Source: Rheum nobile
Taxonomy: Eukaryota > Streptophyta > Magnoliopsida > Caryophyllales > Polygonaceae
Length of the DNA stretch: 64,000 nucleotides
NCBI GenBank assembly: GCA_027886185.1
Contig: WOAB01000606.1
Coordinates: 2,666,001-2,730,000 of the forward strand
Direction of reading: 5' to 3'
Positions 31,156-42,158 of this stretch are shown here, piece after piece. Each line of letters opens with the position of its first letter. Within the stretch, counting starts at the first letter, position 1. Made by a program: the position numbers and the translations under genes. The notes under the pieces were generated by a model, which searched no databases, was not told where the DNA came from, and was given only the letters and a program-made list of their open reading frames with translations.

Positions 31156-32509
31156 ATGTCTGCTTTCGTAAACAGCATGAGAAGCCCGAAGCACCGGCGC
31201 TATTTCGAGACGTTCAGCCTGCGGAAGATCGTCTCGACGAAATTCTACGAACGACCGACGCTGCAACTACTCGGTTTGGAGGACTATACTCAACAGTTGT
31301 TGAGCCACGGAGGGCTCGGTAATTTCATTGACTTGTCCACCCCGACGTCCGACGAACTGACCCTAGAGTTCCTGGCCACGCTGGAATGCCACGACGACGG
31401 GATCACGTTCAACCTGCTGGGGCGACAGAGACGGATGTCCTACCAAGGTCTGCGGGACCTTTTTGGCGTTACTGAGGAACCCACCGAGGATTGGGAAGCT
31501 GTAGGCACCTTGCCAGAGTTCTTCTGGCAAGATGCGACCCGGGATGTGATCAACCCCAGTGCCGGCGAGTATAACTACAAGCTGACACACCCCTGTTTGA
31601 GGCTGGCTCACAAGGTGCTAGCCATGACCTTCCTTGAACAGGGGGAGGTGAACAAGGTCTCCAGTCAGGATCTTACAGTGCTCTGGTGTCTGACACCAGA
31701 GAGTCACAACATCCCCGACTGGGTCGGGCTGTTTCTCTCCAGCTGCCTACGACTGAGAGAGAAGAAGGGCGGTAAGATCTCCATGGGAGGCATGGTGATG
31801 CTTATCGCCCGACAGTACGAGATCCTTGCGGACCATTGGGAAATCCCCGACGAGAGCTACACATACAACATCAGGCTCATGAGGAGGTCCCATCTGCTGG
31901 AGGCCCGTAATGGAGCGTACACATGGCTCTCCCTGGCCGGCAACCAACACCACATGAGGTTGCCTCGTCCGATGCCTTTTGGGCCCGGGCGAGGGACTTC
32001 TACCTTTATGTCGACGGGGAGCAGGGGTCGTCGTCCGAAGACGAAGGGGACGACGAGGAAGAGACTGTGGCGGCGGACATGGAGAGCGATGTGCCATCGC
32101 CGCCGGGTCCCAGGGTCCCCCTGTACTTCCTAGCTACACTCACCAGGCATCTGGGTCTGGTAGTGCTTATGGCGGGGCGCCCTGGGACCAACTCTTGGAC
32201 AGAATGACGAACCTGCAGCTGAGGCAGGATGAGCAGATACGGAGGAGCGTCGAGTGGGAACGCGGCATCTCCCAGAGGCTAGAGGAGCATGAGAGGCGAA
32301 GCGTTGAGTGGGAGCGCCAAGTATCCACCCGCCTGGAGGAGCACGAGAGGCGGAGCGCTGAGTGGCAGCGCAACATGGAGGTCAACCTTGCCTACCACGC
32401 CAATCGCCTGGACAACCACCTCACCACCGTTGAGGACCAGGTGGTTCATCTGCAGAGGAGAGCTGAGGCTTTCTTCAACACCTATGGGTATTGGCCTCCA
32501 CCCCAGTGA
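31156..32509 (+). pseudogene. Athila ORF1, unit 1, with shared frame changes
   Basis: From ATG 31156: RYFETFSLRKIVSTKFYERP, then DELTLEFLATLE, GITFNLLGRQRRMSYQGLRD, LPEFFWQDATRDVINPSAGE and VLWCLTPESHNIPDWVGLFL match the Athila ORF1 family. Similarity in this frame stops near 31930. It continues in a second frame as an acidic stretch (GSSSEDEGDDEEETVAADME, about 32025-32090) and in a third as a Glu/Arg-rich coiled coil with an 18-residue repeat (RRSVEWERGISQRLEEHE and two variants), ending at 32509. Unit 2 has the same frame changes, so they predate the duplication. Protein function is unknown. Confidence 0.75.
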
Positions 32510-33217
32510 GTCCTTCTATTTTTTTCCCTTATCTTTTATTTGTCCCTCATACATTGAGGACAATGCATGATTTAAGCATGGGGGAGTAGAAGTGCTCACT
32601 ACCCATCTTGTATATATTTTTTCTAGCATTGTACTTTGGATTTTCAGCATTTTATATTCAAAAAAAATAATTGAAAATCCTGGGACAAGTCGAAAACCCG
32701 AAAGGGCGGCTTGGGTAATAAGCAAGTGGCCCGGACCAACGCTAGGCTGGGGTAAAAAGGTGTCTGAGTGACGTGAGTTATATTGTGAGAGCATCTATGA
32801 AAAAAATATGAGTGGCTTGGTGAAAACCCGAAAGGGCGCCTTGGCAAAATGAGTGAAAAGAAGAAGAGTGAATTTTAGGAATCCTCATTTTGGCGTGGCA
32901 ACATAAGAAGAGGAATCGAAGAAGGATTGTCGGGTAGGTCACTCTGGGAGGCATAAAGAGTCATAGATGGAGGCTAGGATTAGAGGTTACTCACACCATT
33001 GGATGTCCGGGTTAAGCTTGGGAGAAGTACTCTGCTTGCCCTTTAAGCTTGTTGATGGAGGATGTGTTGTGAATGAGATTGGTGCCAGGAGCTTGGCATG
33101 GGTTAGGTGACTCTTAGTTGGAGGACATGCTTCCTGAGACCTTGGGTGCTGCATTGGAGGAGTAGACTCTTTATTAGTTTACTTGAGGACGAGCAAAGGT
33201 CTAAGCATGAGGGAGTT
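32510..33217 (+). other. Spacer between ORF1 and middle LTR
   Basis: No gene seen. It has purine tracts TAAGCATGGGGGAG (32574), GTTAAGCTTGGGAGAAG (33011) and the PPT TAAGCATGAGGGAGTT (33202-33217), and a repeated AAAACCCGAAAGGGCG motif at about 32692 and 32822. Confidence 0.7.
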
Positions 33218-34530
33218 TGATAAGCACTACTTTGTAGGGCTTAACTAAGAGTGATTAGAGGGTTTTATTGGTGCCATTCGGGTAGATTTAGACACATTCT
33301 TGTGCATGGCGTTTGGGGGCGAAGTCTGGTGTTTTTGGAGTTGTATGAGCTATTTTGGATATCATAGGAGACACTGAGGAAGGAAGCCACCAAAAGAAGA
33401 CGCCAAGGAAGTGAAGACGAGAGGTTAGGAGGCGAAGCCAAGGAGTGAAGGCTGAGCATTAACCGCGACCACAGGCAAGGGTGCCGCGATCGCGGTTCCT
33501 CGGGCAAGTCGAGAGTTTTCCGCAGGCGCGGAGGAATGTGAAGAGCGCGGAGCCACAAGAGGCCGCGATCGCGGGTCGTCGACGCTGGAAGTTCTGACTT
33601 TTCCCGAGTCTATCTTTTCTAATTTATTTTCTTATTTTTCCATTTTGTTTCGTTTCTTTTCAGTTGGGCTAGGTCATTTGTTAAGCCCACCTATATATAC
33701 TCTCTTAGTTTTAGGTTTTAAAGGAGAGACTCTCATATCAGGTTTTTAGAGTTTTTTACATCATCGTTGTTTTCTCAAGACTATGGAAGGCTAAGCACTT
33801 TTGCTTAGTCTGGTAATGGAAGCATAAGTTTATTCATCTGGTTGTGAGGTTTTGTTCCTATCTATCTTATCCTATTGAGTTATATCTTTTCTCTTGAGCA
33901 AATTCTTATTTCGATGTTTGTTGGTTTATCTAGATTGATCACCTAGGTTTATTGCTTTCATTCATATTGCTAATACTAGGGAACTGTTGGGCTAACGCTC
34001 TAGTTCGAGTAGCGAGCATAGATTCTTATCTGCCACTGTGGAATTTATCTATGTAGGGAATTGATTACATGTTGAATGGTTCTGGTTGAGGTGTTATGTG
34101 TATCCTGGTTAATTCTTATGTTCATTGCTGCCTTTGGGTTGAATCACTAGTGGTGCTAGGGTTATTCATTGGTAAGGGTTCTTAGGGATGGTTTCCCTAT
34201 TAATCTACACAAGATTAGGACAGGAATAACCGAATAGGAAGATAGGGCATAATCAAGGAACAACCTTTGAATGACTTATGTGGACATTACTTGGCTAAGT
34301 GTTTTCTCTCTTTGATATTTTCATCATATACTTTGTTGTGTTTGACTTAATTGTGACCAACCAACCTACAACCCCCCCCCCCCCCCTTCTTGTTACTGTT
34401 GCATGCGAACAACACATAGATTAATCCCTTCCTCTCTGTGGATTCAACCCCTGCTTACCCTAACTACTTGTTTAGGTTTTGCTAGGATTTTATTTGATTG
34501 ATTAGGTGATACGACTTAAGCCTGCTATCA
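33218..34530 (+). repeat. Composite element, middle LTR, 1313 bp (chimeric)
   Basis: It lacks the same 19-20 bp as the third LTR and shares its CCACAGG in place of CCGCGGG, yet from about 33855 to the end it equals the first LTR at about 16 sites where the third LTR differs. CCGC-N-GCGG motifs at 33463-33574, TATA at 33692, run of 15 C at 34372. Confidence 0.9.
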
Positions 34531-34615
34531 AATTGGCGCCATTGCCGGGGAGGCAAGCGTTGATTTTTTTGTGTGTTTGTTTGTGTGTTGTGTTCCTTTG
34601 GTGTGGACCTATCTT

Positions 34616-37075
34616 ATGGTCCACACCCATGCTACTAATTCCCCTCTACTTGGTTTTAATTCAGAGATTGAGAGAACCCTTTCCCAGGGTCATAGAATAA
34701 ATCGTGCTTTGGTTTTTGATAATCCTGCGTTCGAGATGGCTGACGCAGAGCAGACGTTGAGACAGTTGACCGCCCCTAACATGCAGCAGCAACCACTGGT
34801 TGTGCAGTTTCCTGAGTTGGGCGAGGGCGTAAATTTCGAGCTGAAGTCTGGGTTGATCCACTTACTCCCTCACTTCCATGGGATGAGTGGTGAAGACCCC
34901 AACAAGCATCTTGCTGAGTTCCATTCGGTGTGTAGCAGTATGAAGCCGAAGAACGTGACGGAGGACCAGATCAAGTTGAGGGCCTTTCCTTTTTCGCTGA
35001 AGGATGCGGCCAATGACTGGTTCTACTATCTCACTCCAGGGAGCATTGACACTTGGGTCAAGATGAAGAAAACCTTCCTGGAGAAGTACTTCCCAGCTAC
35101 CAAACTGAACAGCCTGAAGCGAACTATCAACAACATCGAACAACAGTCTGGTGAATCGCTCTATGAGTATTATGAGTGGTTCAAGAAGATGATATCCAGT
35201 TGCCCCTTCCACGGCTATTCTGAGCAGGACCTCGTACTTTATTTGTACGGTGGTCTTCTTGATGAAGAGAGAATGATGGTGAACGCTGCTTGTGGGGGGA
35301 ACATCCTCAACAAGACTCCTGCTGCAACTTTTGAGATTTTTCTTGAGCTTTCTGAAGGGTCCAGGCAATTCAGTAAAAGGGCAGGCATCCAATCTGTGAG
35401 AGCTGCAGAATCTCAGCCCAATTCTACTCTTCTTGCTGAAATGGCTGAGATGAAGGAGATGATGAGGAGATGTATGATGAGAGGTGGCTTGCAGCAAGTC
35501 AAATCATATGGGTTAAGCTATGAAATGACGCATCCAACTGATGTATGCCCCACCCTGCAAGAACCAACTGCTGAGGTGAACGTCATTGGCGGATATGGCC
35601 CTCAAAGGCCAAAATATGACCCGTACTCCAGCACCTACAATCCAGGGTGGAGAGATCACCCAAATCTGAGATACGGGAACCAGCAGAACACTCATCAAGG
35701 GCATGATACCCAGGATTTTCAGCAGTACCACCAGCGGCAGTTTCAAGGAGGCCAAGCAGATCAAAGACCACAAGAGCAGGGAGCTGCCCGCATCACCAAT
35801 CTTGAGGATCAGGTCAACACACTGGCGCAGCATATGAATACTTTGGCGCAGACCGTGGGAACCATACATCAAAACATGGTTCAGTTTCAACACGAGACCA
35901 AGTCCAGCATACAGAACCTAGAGAAGCAGGTGGGGCAGATCTCCCAGACAGTTAACAAGCTTGAAGCTAGAGTGTCACGAGCACTCCCATCTCAAACTGA
36001 GATAAATCCTAGGCAAAATGTCTACTCCATGACGTCAAGGCCCAGATGGGAGCTTGAAGAAGAAAAGATGGGAGCCAAGAAGTATGAGAACGAACCGCGA
36101 CCGCGGGCAATTTGCCGCGATCGTGGGTCTGTTGATCAAGAGAATGGGCAAGATGCGCCGATTAAGCACGATCGCGGGCAGGATAGCCGCGACCGTGGGG
36201 CCCCAGTGCAAGAACCGCGATCGTGGGGTGAAAACCGCGATCAAATTTCGGAAAACGGGCCGTCTCCACTTACTTTCATGACACGGTATGTCTACCCGGA
36301 TGGATATTTTGACATCCCAGTGTCATTCCCTGCAGCACTAGAAGATGACGAACCCATTGAGGGGCTGAAGGGAATGTTCGAGACATTCAGGAACTACAAG
36401 GTGACCCCCCAATTGAGCAAAGTGATGCCTCGCTTTGCAAACTTCCTGAGGGAGCTATGCAAGCTCAAGAAGGAGCAAAAGGAGCGGTCGAAGAAAAAGG
36501 TGAAAGTCAAGAAGGATGTCTCGGCTGTGATGCAAAAGAAGATCCTGAAAAAGTGTGAAGATCCCGGGATGTTTAGTGTACCCTGCAAGATTGGGGAAAC
36601 CGAGTTTAGCGAGACATTGCTGGATTTAGAAGCCTCAATCAATGTCCTACCACTGTCCGTCTACAACACCCTCAATGTCGGACCACTAGAAAGCATGGAA
36701 ATCATCATCCAACTGGCTGACAACTCCGTCATCATTCCTGAGGGCGTTGTGAAGGACGTTTTGGTGAGCGTCGATACCCTCGTCTTTCCTGTAGACTTCT
36801 TCGTCATGAACACGGGAAAACAAGGAGGACGAGTAATGCTAGGGAGGCCTTTCATGAAGACCTCCAACACAAAGATCGACGTGGGCATAGGTACGATAAG
36901 CATGGAGTTTGACCGGAGGAAGGTAGAGCACAAGCTGAAGTCCATTCAGGAGCATCCCCCCAGATTCAAGAGTGCAGAGTGTGGTTGCAGAAGGCAACCC
37001 AGGTTGAGAAGTACAGCAGGACGTCGTGTCGTGACGATAACTATGGCGTTGCTCGGGAGGCAATCCGAGGTATGA
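34616..37075 (+). CDS. Athila-like Gag-protease, unit 2, intact frame
   Basis: 819 codons from ATG 34616, with Gag and protease in one frame; the A-run that is shifted in unit 1 reads AAAAGAAG here. Domains are as in unit 1: gag domain with NDWFYYLTPGS and KTFLEKYFPATKL, damaged zinc knuckle (Tyr, Ser, His, Cys), coiled-coil-like region, RDRG stretch, then protease with Asp-Leu-Glu-Ala-Ser. The C-terminal tail (RRVVTITMALLGRQSEV) is encoded by the post-integrase sequence fused to protease by loss of RT, RNase H and integrase. A long open frame with a dead-looking protease suggests either recent duplication or use of Gag only. Confidence 0.85.
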   Translation: MVHTHATNSPLLGFNSEIERTLSQGHRINRALVFDNPAFEMADAEQTLRQLTAPNMQQQPLVVQFPELGEGVNFELKSGLIHLLPHFHGMSGEDPNKHLAEFHSVCSSMKPKNVTEDQIKLRAFPFSLKDAANDWFYYLTPGSIDTWVKMKKTFLEKYFPATKLNSLKRTINNIEQQSGESLYEYYEWFKKMISSCPFHGYSEQDLVLYLYGGLLDEERMMVNAACGGNILNKTPAATFEIFLELSEGSRQFSKRAGIQSVRAAESQPNSTLLAEMAEMKEMMRRCMMRGGLQQVKSYGLSYEMTHPTDVCPTLQEPTAEVNVIGGYGPQRPKYDPYSSTYNPGWRDHPNLRYGNQQNTHQGHDTQDFQQYHQRQFQGGQADQRPQEQGAARITNLEDQVNTLAQHMNTLAQTVGTIHQNMVQFQHETKSSIQNLEKQVGQISQTVNKLEARVSRALPSQTEINPRQNVYSMTSRPRWELEEEKMGAKKYENEPRPRAICRDRGSVDQENGQDAPIKHDRGQDSRDRGAPVQEPRSWGENRDQISENGPSPLTFMTRYVYPDGYFDIPVSFPAALEDDEPIEGLKGMFETFRNYKVTPQLSKVMPRFANFLRELCKLKKEQKERSKKKVKVKKDVSAVMQKKILKKCEDPGMFSVPCKIGETEFSETLLDLEASINVLPLSVYNTLNVGPLESMEIIIQLADNSVIIPEGVVKDVLVSVDTLVFPVDFFVMNTGKQGGRVMLGRPFMKTSNTKIDVGIGTISMEFDRRKVEHKLKSIQEHPPRFKSAECGCRRQPRLRSTAGRRVVTITMALLGRQSEV

Positions 37076-37888
37076 GTTGCTGAACTCATCTTTGTTTCTT
37101 TGCTTCATTAGGATTTGTTATTGTGTTTTTAGAATTCTTTGCTTTAGTTGCCATTTTCTTTTTCTTTTTTTTTCTTTCTTCTGTGGGCCGTTAGAACTAA
37201 CCTTGCAGCGGAGCCCAAACCTCAGCGACACGCGACCGCGGTATCGATCCCGCGATCGCGGTTTCCCCATGATGTTCTACGGAGTTTAGTTCTAAAAAAA
37301 ACAAACAAACAAAAAAACAGCCCACAGAATTCAATACCGGTGCGTTTTTCGAGGCAGTCAACCCTCGTAACTCGCGCCGGCCGTTACACTGCAGGGTATT
37401 AACCCCGTGATCGCGGTTCCTCAGCCCCGTGATCACGGCCCCTCGTCGCCGAGCTTATAAGAGCGGGGTGTGGCGGAGGCATTTCACAACACCTCCACCA
37501 CGCTCTCTCCCTCTCAAACCACTCGGATCTCCGTTTCCGACCACCGCGACGACACCCTATAGCCCCGCAACCATTGTTCTGTCACCGCGACGTCGTTTGG
37601 GTGAGATCTCCATTTCCCCCTTGGATTTTTCATTGCCTCACGAGCCGCGATCGCCGGACCCATGCCCGAAGCCCCGCGACCACTATAGCACCACCAAGGA
37701 CCACCATAACCATTTTTTTCGAAGCTTTCTGCTGCCCAGAAACCGCGATCGCCGCTGTCCAGCCCCGCGATCGCGGCCCTTCTTCTCCAGAGGACTTCAA
37801 TCCAGCATAAACCGCGACCGCGGCCCACACCCCGCGATCGCGGGCGTCTCCGGTATTCTTTCCGTGCCTCTTACTTCTTCTTCCCACT
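37076..37888 (+). other. Spacer and leader before ORF1, unit 2
   Basis: Counterpart of 30301-31155, with one extra GTGATCGCGG motif block near 37410-37440. TATAAGAG lies at 37456 and CCGC-N-GCGG motifs at about 37252, 37741, 37764, 37812 and 37832. No coding signal seen. Confidence 0.6.
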
Positions 37889-39242
37889 ATGTCTGCTTTC
37901 GTAAACAGCATGAGAAGCCCGAAGCACCGGCGCTATTTCGAGACGTTCAGCCTGCGGAAGATCGTCTCGACGAAATTCTACGATCGATCGACGCTGCAAC
38001 TACTCGGTTTGGAGGACTGTACTCAACAGTTGCTGAGCCACGGAGGGCTCGGTAATTTCATTGACTTGTCCGCCCCGACGTCCGACGAACTGACCCTAGA
38101 GTTCCTGGCCACGCTGGAATGCCACGACGACGGGATCACGTTCAACCTGCTGGGGCGACAGAGACGGATGTCCTACCAAGGTCTGTGGGACCTTTTTGGC
38201 GTTACTGAGGAACCCACCGAGGATTGGGAAGCTGTAGGCACCTTGCCAGAGTTCTTCTGACAAGATGCGACCCGGGATGTGATCAACCCCAGCGCCGGCG
38301 AGTATAAGTACAAGCTGACACACCCCTGTTTGAGGCTGGCTCACAAGGTGCTAGCCATGACCTTCCTTGAACAGGGGGAGGTGAACAAGGTCTCCAGTCA
38401 GGATCTTACAGTGCTCTGGTGTCTGACACCAGAGAGTCACAACATCCCCGACTGGGTCGGGCTGTTTCTCTCCAGCTGCCTACGACTGAGAGAGAAGAAG
38501 GGCGGTAAGATCTCCATGGGAGGCATGGTGATGCTTATCGCCCGACAGTACGAGATCCTTGCGGACCATTGGGAAATCCCCGACGAGAGCTACACATACA
38601 ACATCAGGCTCATGAGGAGGTCCCATCTGCTGGAGCCCCGTAATGGAGCGTACACATGGCTCTCCCTGGCCGGCAACCAACACCACATGAGGTTGCCTCG
38701 TCCGATGCCTTTTGGGCCCGGGCGAGGGACTTCTACCTTTATGTCGACGGGGAGCAGGGGTCGTCGTCCGAAGACGAAGGGGACGACGAGGAAGAGACTG
38801 TGGCGGCGGACATGGAGAGCGATGTGCCATCGCCGCCGGGTCCCAGGGTCCCCCTGTACTTCCTAGCTACACTCACCAGGCATCTGGGTCTGGTAGTGCT
38901 TATGGCGGGGCGCCCTGGGACCAACTCTTGGACAGAATGACGAACCTGCAGCTGAGGCAGGATGAGCAGATACGGAGGAGCGTCGAGTGGGAACGAGGCA
39001 TCTCCCAGAGGCTAGAGGAGCATGAGAGAAGAAGCGATGAGTGGGAGCGCCAAGTATCCACCCGCCTGGAGGAGCACGAGAGGCGGAGCGCTGAGTGGCA
39101 GCGCAACATGGAGGTCAACCTTGCCTACCACGCCAATCGCCTGGACAACCACCTCACCACCGTTGAGGACCAGGTGGTTCATCTGCAGAGGAGAGCTGAG
39201 GCTTTCTTCAACGCCTATGGGTATTGGCCTCCACCCCAGTGA
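37889..39242 (+). pseudogene. Athila ORF1, unit 2
   Basis: Same protein as 31156-32509. Here a TGG to TGA change makes a stop at 38258-38260 (after LPEFF), so the N-terminal part is 123 residues. The frame stays open after it (38279-38866). The shared frame changes, acidic stretch and 18-residue coiled-coil repeats (about 38980-39120) are as in unit 1. Confidence 0.75.
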
Positions 39243-39950
39243 GTCCTTCTATTTTTTTCCCTTATCTTTTATTTGTCCCTCATACATTGAGGACAATGCA
39301 TGATTTAAGCATGGGGGAGTAGAAGTGCTCACTACCTATCTTGTATATATTTTTTCTAGCATTGTACTTTGGATTTTCAGCATTTTATATTCAAAAAAAA
39401 AAATTGAAAATCCTGGGACAAGTCGAAAACCTGAAAGGGCGGCTTGGGTAATAAGCAAGTGGCCCGGACCAACGCTAGGCTGGGGTAAAAAGGTGTCTGA
39501 GTGACGTGAGTTATATTGTGAGAGCATCTATGAAAAAAATATGAGTGGCTTGGTGAAAACCCGAAAGGGCGCCTTGGCAAAATGAGTGAAAAGAAGAAGA
39601 GTGAATTTTAGGAATCCTCATTTTGGCGTGGCAACATAAGAAGAGGAATCGAAGAAGGATTGTCGGGTAGGTCACTCTGGGAGGCATAAAGAGTCATAGA
39701 TGGAGGCTAGGATTAGAGGTTACTTACACCATTGGATGTCCGGGTTAAGCTTGGGGGAAGTACTCTGCTTGCCCTTTAAGCTTGTTGATGGAGGATGTGT
39801 TGTGAATGAGATTGGTGCCAGGAGCTTGGCATGGGTTAGGTGACTCTTAGTTGGAGGACATGCTTCCTGAGACCTTGGGTGCTGCATTGGAGGAGTAGAC
39901 TCTTTATTAGTTTACTCGAGGACGAGCAAAGGTCTAAGCATGAGGGAGTT
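39243..39950 (+). other. Spacer between ORF1 and third LTR
   Basis: Equivalent of 32510-33217, with the same purine tracts and PPT at 39935-39950. No gene seen. Confidence 0.7.
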
Positions 39951-41264
39951 TGATAAGCACTACTTTGTAGGGCTTAACTAAGAGTGATTAGAGGGTTTTA
40001 TTGGTTCCATTCGGGTAGATTTAGACACATTCTTGTGCATGGCGTTTAGGGGCGAAGTCTGGTGTTTTTGGAGTTGTATGAGCTATTTTGGATATCATAG
40101 GAGACACTGAGGAAGGAAGCCACCAAAAGAAGACGCCAAGGAAGTGAAGACGAGAGGTTAGGAGGCAAAGCCAAGGAGTGAAGGCCGAGCATTAACCGCG
40201 ACCACAGGCAAGGGTGCCGCGATCGCGGTTCCTCGGGCAAGTCGAGAGTTTTCCGCAGGCGCGGAGGAATGTGAAGAGTGCGGAGCCACAAGAGGCCGCG
40301 ATCGCGGGTCGTCGACGCTGGAAGTTCTGACTTTTCCCGAGTCTATCTTTTCTAATTTATTTTCTTATTTTTCCATTTTATTTCGTTTCTTTTCAGTTGG
40401 GCTAGGTCATTTGTTAAGCCCACCTATATATACTCTCTTAGTTTTAGGTTTTAAAGGAGAGACTCTCATATCAGGTTTTTAGAGTTTTTTACATCATCGT
40501 TGTTTTCTCAAGACTATGGAAGGCTAAGCACTTTTGCTTAGTCCGGTAATGGAAGCATAAGTTTATTCATCTGGTTGTGAGGTTTTTTTCCTATCTATCT
40601 TATCCTATTGAGTTATATCTTTTCTCTTGAGCAAATTCTTATTTGGATGTTTGTTGGTTTATCTAGATTGATCACCTAGGTTTATTGCTTTCATTCATAT
40701 TGCTAATACTAGGGAACTGTTGGGCTAACGCTCTAGTTCGAGTAGCGAGCATAGATTCTTATCTGCCACTGTGGAATTTATCTATGTAGGGAATTGATTA
40801 CATGTTGAATGCTTCTGTTTGAGGTGTTATGTGTATCCTGGTTAATTCTTATGTTCATTGCTGCCTTTGGGTTGAATCACTAGTGGTGCTAGGGTTATTC
40901 ATTGGTAAGGGTTCTTAGGAATGGTTTCCCTATTAATCTACACAAGATCAGGACAGGAATAACCGAATAGGAAGATAGAGCATAATCAAGGAACAACCTT
41001 TGAATGACTTATGATGACATTACTTGGCTAAGTGTTTTATCTCTTTGATATTTTCATCATATACTTTGTTGTGTTTGACTTAATTGTGACCAACCAACCT
41101 ATAACCCCCCCCCCCCCCCCTTCTTGTTACTATTGCATGTGAACAACACATAGATTAATCCCTTCCTCTATGTGGATTCGACCCCTGCTTACCCTAACTA
41201 CTTGTTTAGGTTTTTCTAGGATTTTATTTGATTGATTAGGTGATACGACTTAAGCCTGCTATCA
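39951..41264 (+). repeat. Composite element, third LTR, 1314 bp
   Basis: TGATAAGCACTAC to CTGCTATCA, followed by TSD GGACC. CCGC-N-GCGG motifs 40196-40307, TATA at 40425, run of 16 C at 41105. Its last 700 bp are the most diverged of the three LTRs. Confidence 0.95.
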
Positions 41265-41382
41265 GGACCCTACCTCATCAAGGAAGTGGTCGGACAAGGA
41301 GCGTACCAACTGGAAGACAAAGACGGACAACCCATCCCAAGAAGCTGGAACGCAACACACTTGAAGCTATACCACTTCTAGA
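41265..41382 (+). pseudogene. Tat integrase C-terminal end
   Basis: After TSD GGACC the reading GPYLIKEVVGQGAYQLEDKD, then GQPIPRSWNATHLKLYHF and a stop is the normal end of Tat integrase, continuing LAPQWEGP at 26486. Confidence 0.85.
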
Positions 41383-42158
41383 CCAGCAAAGTAAGGCACT
41401 AACACCCTTTTGCTTGTCATGTGCTACTCGTTGCTACAAACTCAATTCTATTTCTTGAAACTGAGTACTCACATCTAGTAAGGACATTTTTTCTTGCAAA
41501 ACCTAAGTACATGACGACATCAACATACACACTGGATCCAGTCACAAACAAAAGCGCTTACACTACATTTACACAATCGATCGGAACACGGGGAGATGAA
41601 TACCAAAGGCATGTCGGCACACCGCCTGCCTTATACAATACATAAGTTTAAGACACCTTATTACATTTACGCAATAGAGACATATTGCTTTCCTCCTCGG
41701 CATAACACTAAGTCATGACTAAACATAAACACATACATTTGCATGCCTCCTTCTTTACACACATACGGCAAGCCCTACTCGACGGAGCACACGGGCAAAC
41801 CCGACGCATAAATCAAAGGCGTCAACGATAATCTTCTCTAGAAGAATCCGACGAAACATACGAACACAAAACAAGTTCGACCCTTTGTAAAACAGATTAC
41901 GTCAATAAAAGTCTAAAGCTTTTTTACATGCATGCGACCCGCGATGATGGACGAGTCGCCAAAACATATTGTCTGCCTACACACACGTAGAACTTCAAAT
42001 CATCCACAAACACATTATGCGACCCGCGATGGTGGATGGGTCACCAAAACAGAAAACATTCTACCCACACACAGGTGGGGTCACAAGTCAATTACGAAAA
42101 ATAGTCAAGGGTCGGGATTCGCGGCATTACCTTCAGTAGGGGCCGGATCGGAGGAAGG
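41383..42158 (+). other. Tat spacer after pol
   Basis: No gene recognised. It contains an 85-bp imperfect duplication starting GCGACCCGCGATG at 41934 and 42019. It lies just 3' of the antisense gene and may hold its terminator. Confidence 0.6.

Larger units (their letters stand above)
26492..41264 (+). mobile_element. Composite Athila-like element: LTR-internal-LTR-internal-LTR, 14.8 kb
   Basis: One perfect TSD, GGACC (26487-26491 and 41265-41269), encloses three LTRs (26492-27823, 33218-34530, 39951-41264) and two internal regions (27824-33217, 34531-39950) in the same orientation. The Tat integrase reading LAPQWEGP...GPYLIKEVVG resumes cleanly after it. Each unit has PBS, Gag, protease and ORF1 but no RT, RNase H or integrase, so it is non-autonomous. 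The internal units differ by scattered substitutions and small indels, which argues for a real duplication rather than an assembly copy. Unequal crossing-over between 3' and 5' LTRs of the same insertion on sister or homologous chromosomes explains the single TSD. Confidence 0.95.

Noticed and set aside
26492..41264. Assembly duplication as the origin of the two-unit composite
   Set aside because: Units differ by a frameshift (29827), a stop codon (38258), several small indels and scattered substitutions, and the three LTRs are distinct. It should still be confirmed with long reads.
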